Origin: Gnetum montanum
Lineage: Eukaryota > Streptophyta > Gnetopsida > Gnetales > Gnetaceae
Direction of reading: 5' to 3'
Length of the DNA: 64,000 bases
Assembly (NCBI GenBank): GCA_015680685.1
Contig: MNCI01008734.1
Location: forward strand, 1 to 64,000
The notes under the pieces are model-generated. The model was not told the DNA's origin and ran no database searches. It saw only the letters and a list, made by a program, of their open reading frames with translations. Positions 43,890 to 55,250 of this stretch are shown here, in pieces. A program made the position numbers and the translations under genes. The number at the start of each line of letters is the position of its first letter. The first letter of the stretch is position 1.

Positions 43890-44866
43890 ACTTATTGATC
43901 TTGATCATCCTTGTGAACTGATGGAAGTAATTGTAATTCTAGCATAAGTGGTATGTAATCAAATGGTTTTGTTCAAGATGGAAAGGCTTGATCTTGATTC
44001 TTCTCAACTTATTCTTTAGAAATCAACTTTAGTATATTGGTAACTTTAAAGAATCGGGCATCATACCAAATATAATCCAAATTCTCAATGAAGAATGTTG
44101 TTGATTCATCTTCATTAATCATTGTAGAGTAATTTGTAAACTATGGTTCTTGATGAGTGCTCTCCATCAACATAATCTATTCCTAAATTCTAGAATATTA
44201 TTTATCTACTGAAGATTCAAAGTAAGTAGAATATGCATTGGCTAATGGAATGTCATGTTGAATTAATGGAAACATCTTCTTCAAGTTAGGTTCATCTTCC
44301 AAAGATTTCTTTATAGATCCATATTCTAAGAATTGATACAAACTACTTCCAAATTTTTCATTGAAGTNAACAATGCATACACATCTTCCCGATAGATGAA
44401 CTTTTAAAATCACTTCTAGGGCTATGTGATTTTTCCAAAATCTTAACTATTCTTTCTTTAACATTGCTTGAAGTTCGAGAATTTCAGAAATAATATTTTC
44501 TAAACTCCATTCAAATCTTTGTACCAATTCAAACTCAGCTTCTTTAAAAAAGATTACACAACCATCCAGGTTGTAATTTCTATAATGTGCTAATTTGTAC
44601 GGCTCAAAAGAAGAACTTCCTCAAGAACCTTTTTTCTTATAAATACCTTTGTATCCCATCTTTTCCAAATCTAGTTGGAATTGATATACAAATTTCCATG
44701 GTAAGACTTCTTGTAAGCACAAGACATCAACATCCAAATCTTTTAGCTCTACTAAATTACATGGGTATTGATATTCATGCCAATCGAAGGCCCATGATTG
44801 ACATAGTGGATATTGTTTCTTACTCACTAGGGATTTTGCATGGACATTGTATGTTGCAACCTTCAT
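43890..44866 (-). pseudogene. Captured CCR4-like deadenylase (EEP domain) fragment
   Basis: The parent proteins are Mg-dependent 3'-5' poly(A) exonucleases of the endonuclease/exonuclease/phosphatase fold. Blocks in order: MKVATYNVHAKSLVS, WAFDWHEYQ, LKDLDVDVLCLQEVLPWKF, LDLEKMGYKGIYKKKG, NYNLDGCVIFFKEAEFELV, NHIALEVILKV and PLANAYSTYFESS. After a frameshift near 44190 come FTNYSTMINED, IENLDYIWYDARFF and FDYIPLMLELQLL. The Asn of the first block and Glu of LQEV are kept; the usual final S-D-H reads F-D-Y. Two stops lie within the first 223 codons. It spans most of the catalytic domain without visible introns, in the element's sense direction. It aligns best with CCR4/Nocturnin-type proteins; the exact member is not resolved. 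Confidence 0.87.
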
Positions 44867-45888
44867 TCCTATTATTAGAGTCTTATTTAGATCATTTCAC
44901 TTCATGAGTATCATACTTATTGTCAAAATGAGATTTTGAGTCTCCATGTTATTTTGCCCTATGTTTTGATTGTAGGATAGATTAATATACCCTTTTCTTA
45001 ATGGTTGAAGATTTTTCTACTTCTTAAACTATATCTCCAACTAATACATCAACTAATCATTAACTAATACATTGACTAATAATCAACTACATCAATTGAA
45101 TAACTATATATTCTATTTTTATAATTATATTATTTGATTTTAGTAATAGTTAATGATATCATATAATTTTAGTAATATATGATTACATTACCTAATTTTT
45201 AGTAATATTTAACTATATTATTTTTTATGACCTTTCTATCCCCCTTGAGACCACTAACTCTGGCAATGTAGCTAATAACATGACATAGTAATCTTAAGAC
45301 TATTTGTAAGGGTTATGTACTAAATCATAAATCTTTAAAGGTTAAATTTATAATATTATTAAAGGATAGGATGCCTATATGATAAATCTAACCATACTAT
45401 TGAGTTTAGAAGGGTAAAAAATGTTAGAAATGACTCTTCATTGATTGAGAAAAATGTTAGAAATGACTTCACCATTAGGTCCAAAAGGTTGAAATCTAGA
45501 GGAAATGACTCTTCATTCATTGAAAAAGGTTTCCAAAATCAAAAGTTATGGATTTTGAAGTTTAAGTACTTTGGTTTGAAAAACAAGACTTATCAAGAAT
45601 TAACCCATCCTAGTTCTACTCCAAAATGAGCATGGTTAATTATGGAATTTTTATTTTTGTTGCTACCACCACACCAAATTCTAATTTTTGGAATTATTTT
45701 GCAAGTTATTAATTTTAAACTAATTTTTTAATGAAAAAACTTTCAATTTTTCATTAATTGACAAGAATTTTAAATTTTTTCATCAGTTGATGGACAATTG
45801 AGAATTTTCAATCATATAATGGAGAATTTACCATTTTTTTATCCAATAGTCATAGTGATGTGTTGTTTCAAGGTCCATGGAACTCCAC
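44867..45888. other. F interior, unassigned, with AT-rich tandem
   Basis: At 45110-45230 a TTTTAGTAATAT-centred unit of about 35-40 bp repeats three to four times. At 45425-45530 GAAATGACTCTTCATT occurs twice inside a 62-codon open frame (45441-45629) that I do not recognise. No copia protein is seen on either strand. Confidence 0.5.
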
Positions 45889-46095
45889 TAGAGGTAGTGA
45901 TGGGTAGTGCAAGTTGAAATAATGGGCGATGTGGGTGGTAGTGATGGGTAGTATTGGGAGCAGCGATGGATGGTGTAGGAGGTAGTGATGGATAGAGTGA
46001 AAGGTGGTGATGGACAAGGTGGAAGGAAATGATGGGTAGTGCAAGAGGCTGTGATTGAAAACATTGAAGGTAGTGATGGGCAGTGCTCCAAGTGA
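45889..46095. repeat. Minisatellite, GGTAGTGATGGGTAGTG units
   Basis: About seven degenerate units of 25-33 bp. The minus-strand open frame 45888-46202 is a translation of this array and is not taken as a gene. Confidence 0.75.
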
Positions 46096-47456
46096 TTCAG
46101 GGTTTCATGGTAAGGGTTTGGTGGCGACATTATAGCCAAGTGAGGCCCATGGTAGTGGCATTTATATGGATGAGGGCATATGCAAAGACAAACATGGCCC
46201 ATGGATGGATTTGTGTAACCTATGTAGGGGCTAGGATGGCCCTCATCAAGGCCTACACACCCAATCCTAGGGTTAGAAAAGAAGAATTAGGTATTTCTTA
46301 TTTGCTCTTGTAGCATGTTCCCAGCACTAGTGATGGGTGGTGGCTAATGTGCAGTGGAAGTGATGTCGCGATAGAAAAATGGGAAATGGCGAAGGGTGTA
46401 GAAAGCAAGGCTTTTGGATTTGGTAGCATATTTTGGTGGTTAGAAAAATGGATGATGGTGAATGGAGGAGGGTGGAACAATGTTGGGGTTGCACTGGTAA
46501 TGTGAGCAATGCAGGTGACATAGTGTTGGGGTGCCCTTGGGCCCTGCCCAAGGGCCAATCTTCTATGACTACAATTGGCTGCAAGCCTTGCTATGACTTG
46601 TCGATGGTGTTGACCTAGCCACAACTAGCCAGAGGCTTACCCATATCCATTTTTTTTATCTTTTATATTATTTATTTTTATAATTATAATTGTTATTACT
46701 CTTTCTTATTTTATTTTTAAATGTATTTTAATTGTTACAATATTTTTAATTCTATATGTATGTATGTATGTATGTATTTGTTAAAGTAGGGTTTGGGTTT
46801 GAACTCACAACCTCCTACTTAAAANTTTCAAACATCAATGTATCCCAAACTATAATTCCAACTGAGACAAAATTTGTCATTGGAATCATCTCAATAAGTA
46901 GTATGCATGGACATAGTTTTAGGGTTCAAAAATGAAGTTGATTATTTAGGCATTAAAAAGATCAAACTAGCCTATTTTGTTGAATTCACATTTCTAGGTT
47001 AATATATGGTAACTTGGAATCTTCTAGATTACTTGGATAGTGAATTTCAACAAAAACAAGATTAATTCAAGTCATGGTTACTAACTTTCTTGAAAGAAAT
47101 TTAACAATGATCCTAAATGATTAATAATCATAATATTGAGATGGGTAAAAGTTACATAGACCAATGTATCATTATCTCACTAATGTCTCTTGTAATTAAT
47201 GAATTTTGATAAGGTATGATCATGTCTTCATCAATTAATGATATCCATGAAAGAAATTTTGTTGGTTTCTGGGATTTAGATGCCAGATCCATTGTTCATG
47301 AAGTCAATGGAAAGGTATATTCTAACTTGCATCATAAATATATAGTGCATCTAATGATGATCAATGGATTTCCATGTGTTTTGGCTTCAAGGTTCATCAT
47401 CAAGTTCATGTTGTAGTTCAACCCATGGTTCTGAATGGTCCTTGGGATCATGATTT
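46096..47456. other. F interior between minisatellite and primer site
   Basis: 46100-46620 is relatively GC-rich with TGGTG-type low complexity. A (TATG)n microsatellite lies at 46755-46777. GGTTTGAACTCACAACCTCC near 46795 resembles a decayed tRNA B-box, as in many plant repeats. From 46840 on I recognise nothing; the 66-codon frame at 47216-47416 has no known match. Confidence 0.45.
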
Positions 47457-47468
47457 GCTCTAATACCA
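47457..47468 (-). promoter_or_regulatory. F primer-binding site, initiator tRNA-Met type
   Basis: On the minus strand TGGTATTAGAGC, two bases from the 5' LTR. The copia standard is TGGTATCAGAGC, so there is one C-to-T change. Confidence 0.85.
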
Positions 47469-47470
47469 AT

Positions 47471-48075
47471 TGTGATAACTCATCACCGTATGTCATGAAA
47501 AATGTAAAATATATGATATATTAGACATTATGTGTAGAAAGAAAATATACAAATGTGAAATATAAGTGATATTCAGCATTATGTATAAAGGAAATAATAG
47601 GAAAAATGCAAAAAAGAAAGAAAATAATGATTTATTGATATGGAAAAATATATCTGAATCGTTCTCTAAGAGAGTGTTCCTTGAGAGTTTCTTCGTTTGG
47701 CATCTATCCTTTAGAGGTAATGTAGCACTACCATCATAGTTAGGCCTATAACCTAACTATAGGGGATGGCTAGTCCACTTCCTATCCCACTTAACCCAGC
47801 TTCCTATAATTTGCCTATACCAATTCAGTCACTCCATGACTTTCCTGTACTAGCTCCACCATTCCCATGCTAGCACGACCTCTAACCCCAGGTATAGATG
47901 CCTTAGGTCAAGCTCCCAATAGTTACCTTAACAAACATGTCTGTTATTACAACATGGCCTTTGGGTCTTAATTACAACTACCCTTTCAGGTCTTGTTAAG
48001 ACAACAATAATACTTGTTATGAAGAGACCCCATCCTCATTAGTTAGTATCATCATTTGGGAATAGGGATGTGACA
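47471..48075 (-). repeat. F 5' LTR
   Basis: Matches 42851-43460; begins TGTGATAACTC and ends ATGTGACA on the plus strand. Confidence 0.9.
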
Positions 48076-48285
48076 CTAACTCTAGGGAAGAAAAGTTGTA
48101 AGAGCTCTACTACACTATGATAAATATTTCCATAAAGACAATGGATGAGCTTGTATTTATAAGCAAAGATAGACACTACATTAATGGGGCCATGTCAACA
48201 CATCAAATCATGCATCGATAGGGCCTAGTTAATGAGGCCTAGTTGACAATGCCTAATTGATGTAGTTAATTTATGATTCATCATA
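48076..48285 (-). repeat. B2 3' LTR, upstream part
   Basis: On the minus strand it begins TATGATGAATC after GGGGG, like C's 3' LTR. It contains AGGCCT-type repeats and a TATA box (48154-48161). It continues at 42850. Confidence 0.87.
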
Positions 48286-48539
48286 CCCCCACAATTGAAT
48301 GAAAACTCATTCTTGAATTATTTACAAATTTGGGTAGGTATGGAATTATTGATTGATGACAGACATACAACAAACACAAACAAACACTAAGTTCTTGAGT
48401 GTATGGATATATAGTCATTGCAAAATGTTTTGGTATTCAAGACTACAAAATTGAACACCAAGAAAAAATTCACAAACACCATTCCTTTGATGGCATGAAG
48501 ATGATGAAGAAGATTAAATAGTACTAGGTGGTGGTGGCT

Positions 48540-51290
48540 CTTAAGGTTTCAAAGGACCTTCTCCTACTTTAGGTGAACATGGTGGTTGAGGTTGTTGTGG
48601 TTTTCTTGCTATTCTTGCAGCTTCTGGTGGAAGATGAAAATCATCCAACAATGCTTTCATCTTCTCCTTCTTAGTATTTGAATCATGCATAGTCCACGTA
48701 ACTTCGCCAATGTGGGCTAGAATGGGCACATTCCAAGAATAGGGCATTGCTGAAAACAACTCCTTAACATTAATGAACCAAGTAATAAATTGTTTAGATT
48801 TGATGTTGAACACCCCAATTACATCCTACAATTCATGGTGGTTATTTAATCTTCTAGCTAGGTTTTCAGGAGTTGATATTTGATTAGGGAATCTTGCCTT
48901 GAGAACTTAAAGTTTGGCATTTGTAGTTACAATATTTTTTTTATCTCCTTGTGGTGCTTGAACTCTACCTCATACAACAAGTACAAGTTGGCCATCTATT
49001 TTTCTAACTTTGAACATAGCTATTCGGTAGTCAAGATTGCCAAGTTTGCATATCGGAGATTGACAAGCTCCATGCATTTTTTTATTTATTCAATTTACAG
49101 CTCCTTCATGTGGATCTAAGCTTCGTTGTAGGCATTTATCCCATCAATGATAGGTTTCCAAACCTCTTTTCCTTGCTAGAGTTAATAAAGGATATCATTA
49201 ACGTTTTCCTTAGCCATCTAGATATGTTTTTCATTAACTTCCTTTTGTAGGCTAACTTGATCTCTATAGTGGTTCTTAACTCTCTCAAATTTAAAAGCCT
49301 CATTCTTCTAGGTGGAAATCTCAATCATATATTTTTTGTGTATGGCACAAACTTTCTTGATAGAGAGATTTCTATTTTTTGCTGCCAATCTCCTAAGCTT
49401 AGTGTTTACCCTAGCTAGCTACACCTACTAGTAATGTATGTAGTCTTGCATATGCTATTTCTACACATCAACATTTTGTAGGCAATGATTTTGTATAGTC
49501 AACTTCTCATTCTCTAGGCATATTTGGGCCAAGTCCTTTTGAACTAAATATGTCTTAGCCTTGGGCATAAATTTGTCAAATATGGTCATTACCATCCCTG
49601 CCTCAACGTGTTTATGTATATCTTAAAGCTATTAAAAAGCGTAATCTCTTGTCAGTGCAGGGTTGAGGAGCATGGAATCAGTGAGGCAAGCTCTTAATTT
49701 GGCAACCTCCATGACCAAGCACTACTTTTTTACTTGATTCATTTTGAGTTTCTCTTCTAAAATGATGCATGTTCCCTTTGCTTCAAGTAGCAATGACTAG
49801 GCTATAGTGATGTTATTTACAAAATCAAAGATATTTAGAAATGGTTTCCTAGATTTCACTAGTTGGTCTAGCAACTGCTCATGCTAAACTGCACTTAATT
49901 AGTTTCTAAGAGTTCTTGTGGATGTTTGTACATCTCTAAGTGCAAAAATGTCTAGTATAGATGCCATAAGTATGTTCAATACTTTAGCAATCTGCTCAAC
50001 AACTATTTCTATAGTTATCTCATCTCTTTGGTGCTATGTCACTAAGACAATTTCTCCTTCACCTTTCTCCAAGTGCACCAAAAAGCTAGTAGCATTCCTA
50101 GAGAATTTTGGGAATTACTATTGTTAAAAGAGAGACATCATTACCTCTCAGGCACTAGGATTCAACCACATAGATAATTGTGTTCTTTGGGCTAATAATA
50201 TCGGCCCACCTTCCTCCATCTAACTAATTATTTGAACCACTTCATTGATTTGACTCATTATAGGATGATACATAGATGGATCCCCATCACTTGTTTCTAC
50301 TTATTGCTCTTACTAATGCAAGAGCTGATCTCACTCATGCAAGAGTTGCTCTTGGATTTTATGCAAGAATTTAATGACTACATGGGCCTTCAACATTGTT
50401 TCTTGAGTGGGTGTTGGAGGTGGTGATTACTGGTCCTCTTCTTTGGACATGGTAGGGGCCCTATCTTTTATCATCTTAGACTAGGAGGTAATGGAATTAT
50501 GCCTAATTGTGCCATTTGCATAGCAAACTATCCCTATCCTTTTACAAAGTTTTTTGATAAGGCATGGAAATGGAAAAATTTTCCTTTCACATTCATTTTC
50601 CTTGAAGCACTTTTCCAGCTCTAGATATATTACCTATGGAAAGGTTTATAGGAAATATTTTGCTTAAAATGACACATGTTGAAGTAGAGAAAGCAATCAC
50701 CTTGCTAGGCCTCATCATTAGATTAAGGTAATAAGCCACTATCTTGAAGTATATATGATTTTCCAATGTGAGAGCACAAAACTCCTTATGGTTAACCGCA
50801 TAACATCACTGGGTTTACACACTTTTGGCCCCTAGGTCTACCTACATTGAGATCTTTGCTAGATGGATGCCAAAATCAGGCAAACGAAGAACCTGCATAA
50901 TAGCTTTCTCCAACTAGGACACCTAAATATCATTGATTCTCATAGTGGCTCCTACCTTTCTACTATTCCAAAAGAGATATGTCTCTTCCATGTACCACTC
51001 CCCAATGGAAGTGATCATTGGCCACATTTGAGATTTTTACAACTACATCGTGAATTTTGGTGGAGCATTTTCTAAGAGTGGTCCAAAGTTCAGTTCTTAG
51101 AGAACTGAACGTTGGACATCATGAGGCTTGATTATATCAAGGAAGGTGTATGTCAATGTGATCTCAAGTCTTGGTATGGTCCTTAGTGCCTCTCCTCTTT
51201 TGGATTTTTTACTTATAGCCTCTTCTTTAGGAATCTATCAAATAAACTTCTCTTCAAGCTTGTTTGGAAGAGATCCCATTACGTGAATTT
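48540..51290 (-). pseudogene. Third ORF of B2, unknown coiled-coil protein
   Basis: The inverted counterpart of C's third ORF, decayed. On the minus strand the N-terminal part includes ANDHFHWGVVHGRDISLLE and YFKIVAYYLNLMMRPSKV. The end is best kept at 48813-48541: FITWFINVKELFSAMPYSWN, VPILAHIGEV, KMKALLDDFHLPPEAARIA and KPQQPQPPC. Two separate elements keep the same C-terminal PY-WxVPILAHI block and Pro-rich tail, which suggests that part was under selection while the elements were active. Function is unknown. Confidence 0.72.
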
Positions 51291-51428
51291 CTACTACCTA
51301 CTCCTAGGCTTGTTCTCTCTATTTTTTATAACATGTGATGAAAACATGACCAAGGGTTAGCATTTAATGTGTAAATTAAAACAATTAGGATACCTTATTT
51401 ATTTAGAAAAGTTACACCTTGCTAAGTT
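51291..51428 (-). other. B2 sequence between A2 and the third ORF
   Basis: It aligns, inverted, with C 32845-33040 (AAGTTACACC, ACCAAGGGTTAGCATTTAAT), which fixes the place of the A2 insertion within the element. Confidence 0.8.
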
Positions 51429-51433
51429 GTGAC
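51429..51433 (-). repeat. Target-site duplication of A2, left
   Basis: GTGAC here and GTGAT at 60676-60680. Uninterrupted C has the single site (GTTGTGATCATGG, inverted). Confidence 0.8.
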
Positions 51434-53237
51434 TGTAATGATTGAAAACATTGGTGATTGGAACACTGAGGGGTTTGCGAGCGCATTGCCTAACCCTATC
51501 TTAGTGTGAGGACCTTGCTAGAAAATGGAGGTAAAGTGCCTTGGATAGTCTTGTTAATTGAATAGGGACTTTTCTAGCTTCAACCAGGGTATTGGATGCA
51601 ACTAGGGGTTCCATGGTTAGCTAAATATGCAAATGCAAATAGCATGAAATGGTGCTAACTGTTAAAGCGATGTTTCATGGTACTAAGTGTAGAGCGTAGC
51701 CATGGAATGGAGGTAATTTTAGCCAAGGGTTTTGATTGAAATGAGGATGTCAACCCATGGAGACTACCACATGAGCATAGTACAACATGACAACATGTGA
51801 AAAAGTGCAAAAAGACACAAGAATAATGCAAGAAAATGCTAGAAATGGGAGAGAGAAGAGGAACACCACATCAAATGGGAGTGTAGTTAACTTCAAAAGG
51901 ATCTTAGAATGTAGAAATAATATAATAGGTGTAGTGGAAGCATAGTCATAGTCTTGGTGGTGTTAGGCTATGAATTTTTGAGCTTGTTGTGATGAACTGT
52001 GTGTGTTAGGTTAGCCTCCATGATGTACTGTGCAATGTTTCAAAGGGCTGAAAATGGGATTGTTGTGCATAGTGCAATGTAGGGCTAAAAGTAGACCATG
52101 TTGTACTATGCAGTGTCGAGTTGCAACACAGTTGCAATGTACCATGCATTACAACTATGCCTCTATATTGATGTGGTGTGCTCTAGGTCTCGTTCACCCA
52201 TAGAGCTAAGTGCCAAAAGGCCAAAATGCCAAACACCAAATGAAACTGCCAACTACCAACCCCAAAAATGTTGGGGATCTAGGGGTATTTATAGGGCTAG
52301 GGCTAGCCAAAAATGTGGATTTGGTGCCACATGGTAGTGAAATAGGTGGGACTATGAGAAAAATTTAGAAACTTTTCTAATCCTAGAGGTGACTAGAAAA
52401 AGTTTAAAAATTTTCCTAACTTTGGTTGCTACGTTCACTACACTTACCCCTTGCTATGCTTGACCCCTTGCTATGCTTGCTACAATCTAGAGCATATTCC
52501 TAATAGTTAGAAATTTTTTTGCAAAACTGGTGTTCCTTACTGGCTACACTAGCTACACTTTAGAGTGTAGCATAATAGTTAGGAAAATTTTGTAAAAAAC
52601 TGATATCTAGTGTTGCTACACTTGTTATGCTCATGAGCATAGTAGGAAGGAATAGGGTTTAGCATGGACACTTAGAGAAATTTGGTAAAAATTATACTCC
52701 TTGCTCTTGCTATGCATGCTACACTCTAGAGCATAGCAAGAGGGGTAGCCTCAGGAGTTAGAAAATCTACCAAACTATTTTTTCTGTTCTAAGCTAGCTT
52801 TAGAATTTCTAGCTTGGCACTCATGCAAACTAGCCACCAGAGTACTACTATGCTTACTATGCTTAAGAGTGTAGTTGGAGGAATGGGAGCATAGTAAGAT
52901 AATTAGAAAAATTTTTGTAGCTTGTCTCATCATTCTGATATTTAGGAAAAATCTTACAAAACTGGCTCTAGGTGTGATGAATATTCTAGCTATGCTATAG
53001 AGAATAGCAAGGGCCATGGGACTGTAGTATAACATTTAGAAGAATTGCTACAACTTTTGTCATCATTTTGACACTTTGAAAAAATTGCAAAAAATTGGTT
53101 ATTCAAGCTAACTGCACTTTACTACAATGGAGAACATGGTCCTAACACTTAGAGAAATTTGTGGAAGGTTCCATTGTTCTCACACTTAGCCAAATTTGTA
53201 GTCAAAAATTTGTAGCCCAAATTTTTATGGTATTTCA
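51434..53237 (-). repeat. A2 3' LTR
   Basis: 1804 bp, from TGTAATGATTG to ATGGTATTTCA on the plus strand. It matches 58891-60675. Its CA/TG ends are intact, whereas both ends of the other LTR have decayed to TA. Confidence 0.9.
52286..52293 (-). promoter_or_regulatory. TATA box of A2 3' LTR
   Basis: TATAAATA on the minus strand, context CCCTATAAATACCCC. Confidence 0.7.
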
Positions 53238-53250
53238 TTGGTCCCTCTTT
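53238..53250 (-). promoter_or_regulatory. A2 polypurine tract
   Basis: On the minus strand AAAGAGGGACCAA lies directly before the 3' LTR, as in D. Confidence 0.75.
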
Positions 53251-55250
53251 GTTGACTTCTAGAGGAGTGGCCGAAGAGACATCAACAAAGAATAATAAAA
53301 CACCATAGTAGACATGGTACAAACATTTCTCATTAGTACGTAATAGGGTGTCATTTAACTATGTTCAAGAGTGTTATGGATAAGGGTATGCTAAGGCCAA
53401 AGGGTGTGGGCAATGTGCTAGGGAGATGAACTGTAAGTAAGAGGAGATGAAATGAAAACAATGTACCATGATGTAAGATGCAAAGTCAACAATGCTGATA
53501 GTGACTATGGAATGAAGTAACTTTCCCTTTTAACATTGACCTATCATTGAAGTGGTCATGAGAGAGTTAAAGTCAATCCAAGGCTATGCTAGTTGCGAAA
53601 ATACAAAACTTGTAAATTTCTTAGGAATGTGCTTTTTCTTGTTTGTTTCTTTCCTTTGCTTTTTTTCTTTTCTATGAGGTGAACCTCCATTGGATTTGGC
53701 TTACTACTAAATGCTAGCTACAAGTTGGCCATTGAGTAGATGGGATTTAATTTTATTTGACAGCAACACATCAATAGGATAGGTATTTCCTCTCAAGGAT
53801 GAGCTGCATTACATCTTCTTGGGCTTTGAATTGCAAATAAATGCTCCTAATGAGACAAGTTGCATTACGTCTACCATGGGTTCTATGATTAACGTGAAGA
53901 GTATGCTATGTGAGTTACAGTGTTTATGCATTAGAGGGATGTACAATTGTGAGTATGCAGGGAAGGCTATTGGCATGAAGGAGTGGATGTGCATAGGTTA
54001 TAACAAGATGAGGTGGATGTGCACTCTTGAGGGACTTAACTAGTCCAATCATGCAGATCGAAGTGATGTGGCAAATTTCTACTATGACGAGATGCATGTC
54101 TGCAAAACTACCTTGAAGGCTTCATCCTATGAACACAAATATGAGAAGATAAGAAAATCACACAACATAACATGCAAATGGAAATGCCAAATGTGAAGAT
54201 GTTGCATGTGCTAGATGCAAAGATGCTACAAATGCATCAAACGCTATGCTAGTTGTAAGTGCTCAGGAAGCTAGTAAAAGTGCCAAGGTGACGATGTTGT
54301 GAGTCCTACAAAGGTTGCACTGATGGTAGGTGCTTGAAAAGATCAGTAGAATGGTAGGAGGAAATGATGTTACAAGTGCACAAACCTAATTTAAGATCTT
54401 GATAGATCATGGAGTGCTAGTTTATAGTCCTAAAAAACTGTTGTGTGCGAGTTGAATGTTGTAGCAGATGAGCTATTATGCCAGTTTAATGTCATGACCC
54501 AAAGATGATATGTGCTAGTTTATAGCCATAGGGGATTGCTATGTTAGTTTATAGTCACAGTGTACTGTTGCGATAGTTTATCTTCACAGTGGACTATCTG
54601 TGCTAATTTTTTTTAGCATGGTGGACGAGTGCTTACCTTGCTTGTGTGAGGTGTGATGTTGTATGCATAGTCATGTTGTGTGCCTAAAAGATCTTATAGA
54701 AATCAACTAGAAAAATAATATCAAGTGGAAGCTATAGTAAACAAAGTTAAAATTCACAAATTAAAGGAAAGAAATGTGAAGAGTGATAATTTTAGGCCAT
54801 TCCAGGTCACAATGGTAGTTTAAGGTCATTTTTGGCCATTGAGTGTTGCTAGTTTTAGGCCATTTTGTGCCATCACTAGTTTAAAGATACTTCAGGTCAT
54901 ACATTGTCATTTTAAGGCCATGGTGGATCATATGTTACTAATTTAAAGCCATTCCAGGTTGTGGACTAGTTTAAGGCCTTTTCGAACCATGTGTTTTTTT
55001 ACAGTTTTAGTTTTATAATTATTCTGTGTTTATGATGTTTTGCAAATGAAATGTATATGCTAAGTCAATGAATGCCTATAAAAAGAAAAAAATACATGAA
55101 CAAAATAAAATGTGTGATCTAAGAAAGTAGGAAAAATGTAAATGCATAGGCTAGTGTAATGCAAACGAAAGTAAAAAAATTCATGGCAAGTAAAGACAAT
55201 GGGTAGGCAAGAACCTAGTGCAGTTTTGGCCAAAGGAGTGCCTTGATTGG
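53251..55250 (-). repeat. A2 non-coding tail with TAAACT-type arrays
   Basis: No pol sequence. 54400-54640 has five or more units around GCTAGTTTATAGTCACAGTG. 54800-54990 has units around GTTTAAGGCCATTCCAGGTC, the same motif as D's tail. Open frames such as 53819-54043 have no recognised match. 53251-54400 shows nothing clear. Confidence 0.7.

Larger units (their letters stand above)
42851..48075 (-). mobile_element. F: copia-type non-autonomous LTR element with captured gene
   Basis: A 5.2-kb element with about 0.6-kb LTRs, inserted in the B2 LTR with a 5-bp target duplication. The primer site at 47457-47468 is the initiator-methionine type common in copia elements, which puts it on the minus strand. 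Between the LTRs I find no gag, integrase or RT. Instead there is a CCR4-like fragment (43890-44866), a minisatellite, an AT-rich tandem and unassigned sequence. It is therefore non-autonomous. N's stand at 44368 and 46825. Confidence 0.87.

Noticed and set aside
45441-45629. 62-codon open frame in F as a gene
   Set aside because: Contains an internal duplication, has no recognised homologue and no conserved copy in the window.
46298-46624. Overlapping open frames of 108 and 85 codons
   Set aside because: Low-complexity His/Pro/Thr-rich translations of a GC-rich repeat-like stretch, open in several frames at once.
46783-46810. tRNA gene
   Set aside because: Only a decayed B-box-like phrase is present; no A-box or cloverleaf is seen. 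Such phrases are common in plant repeats.
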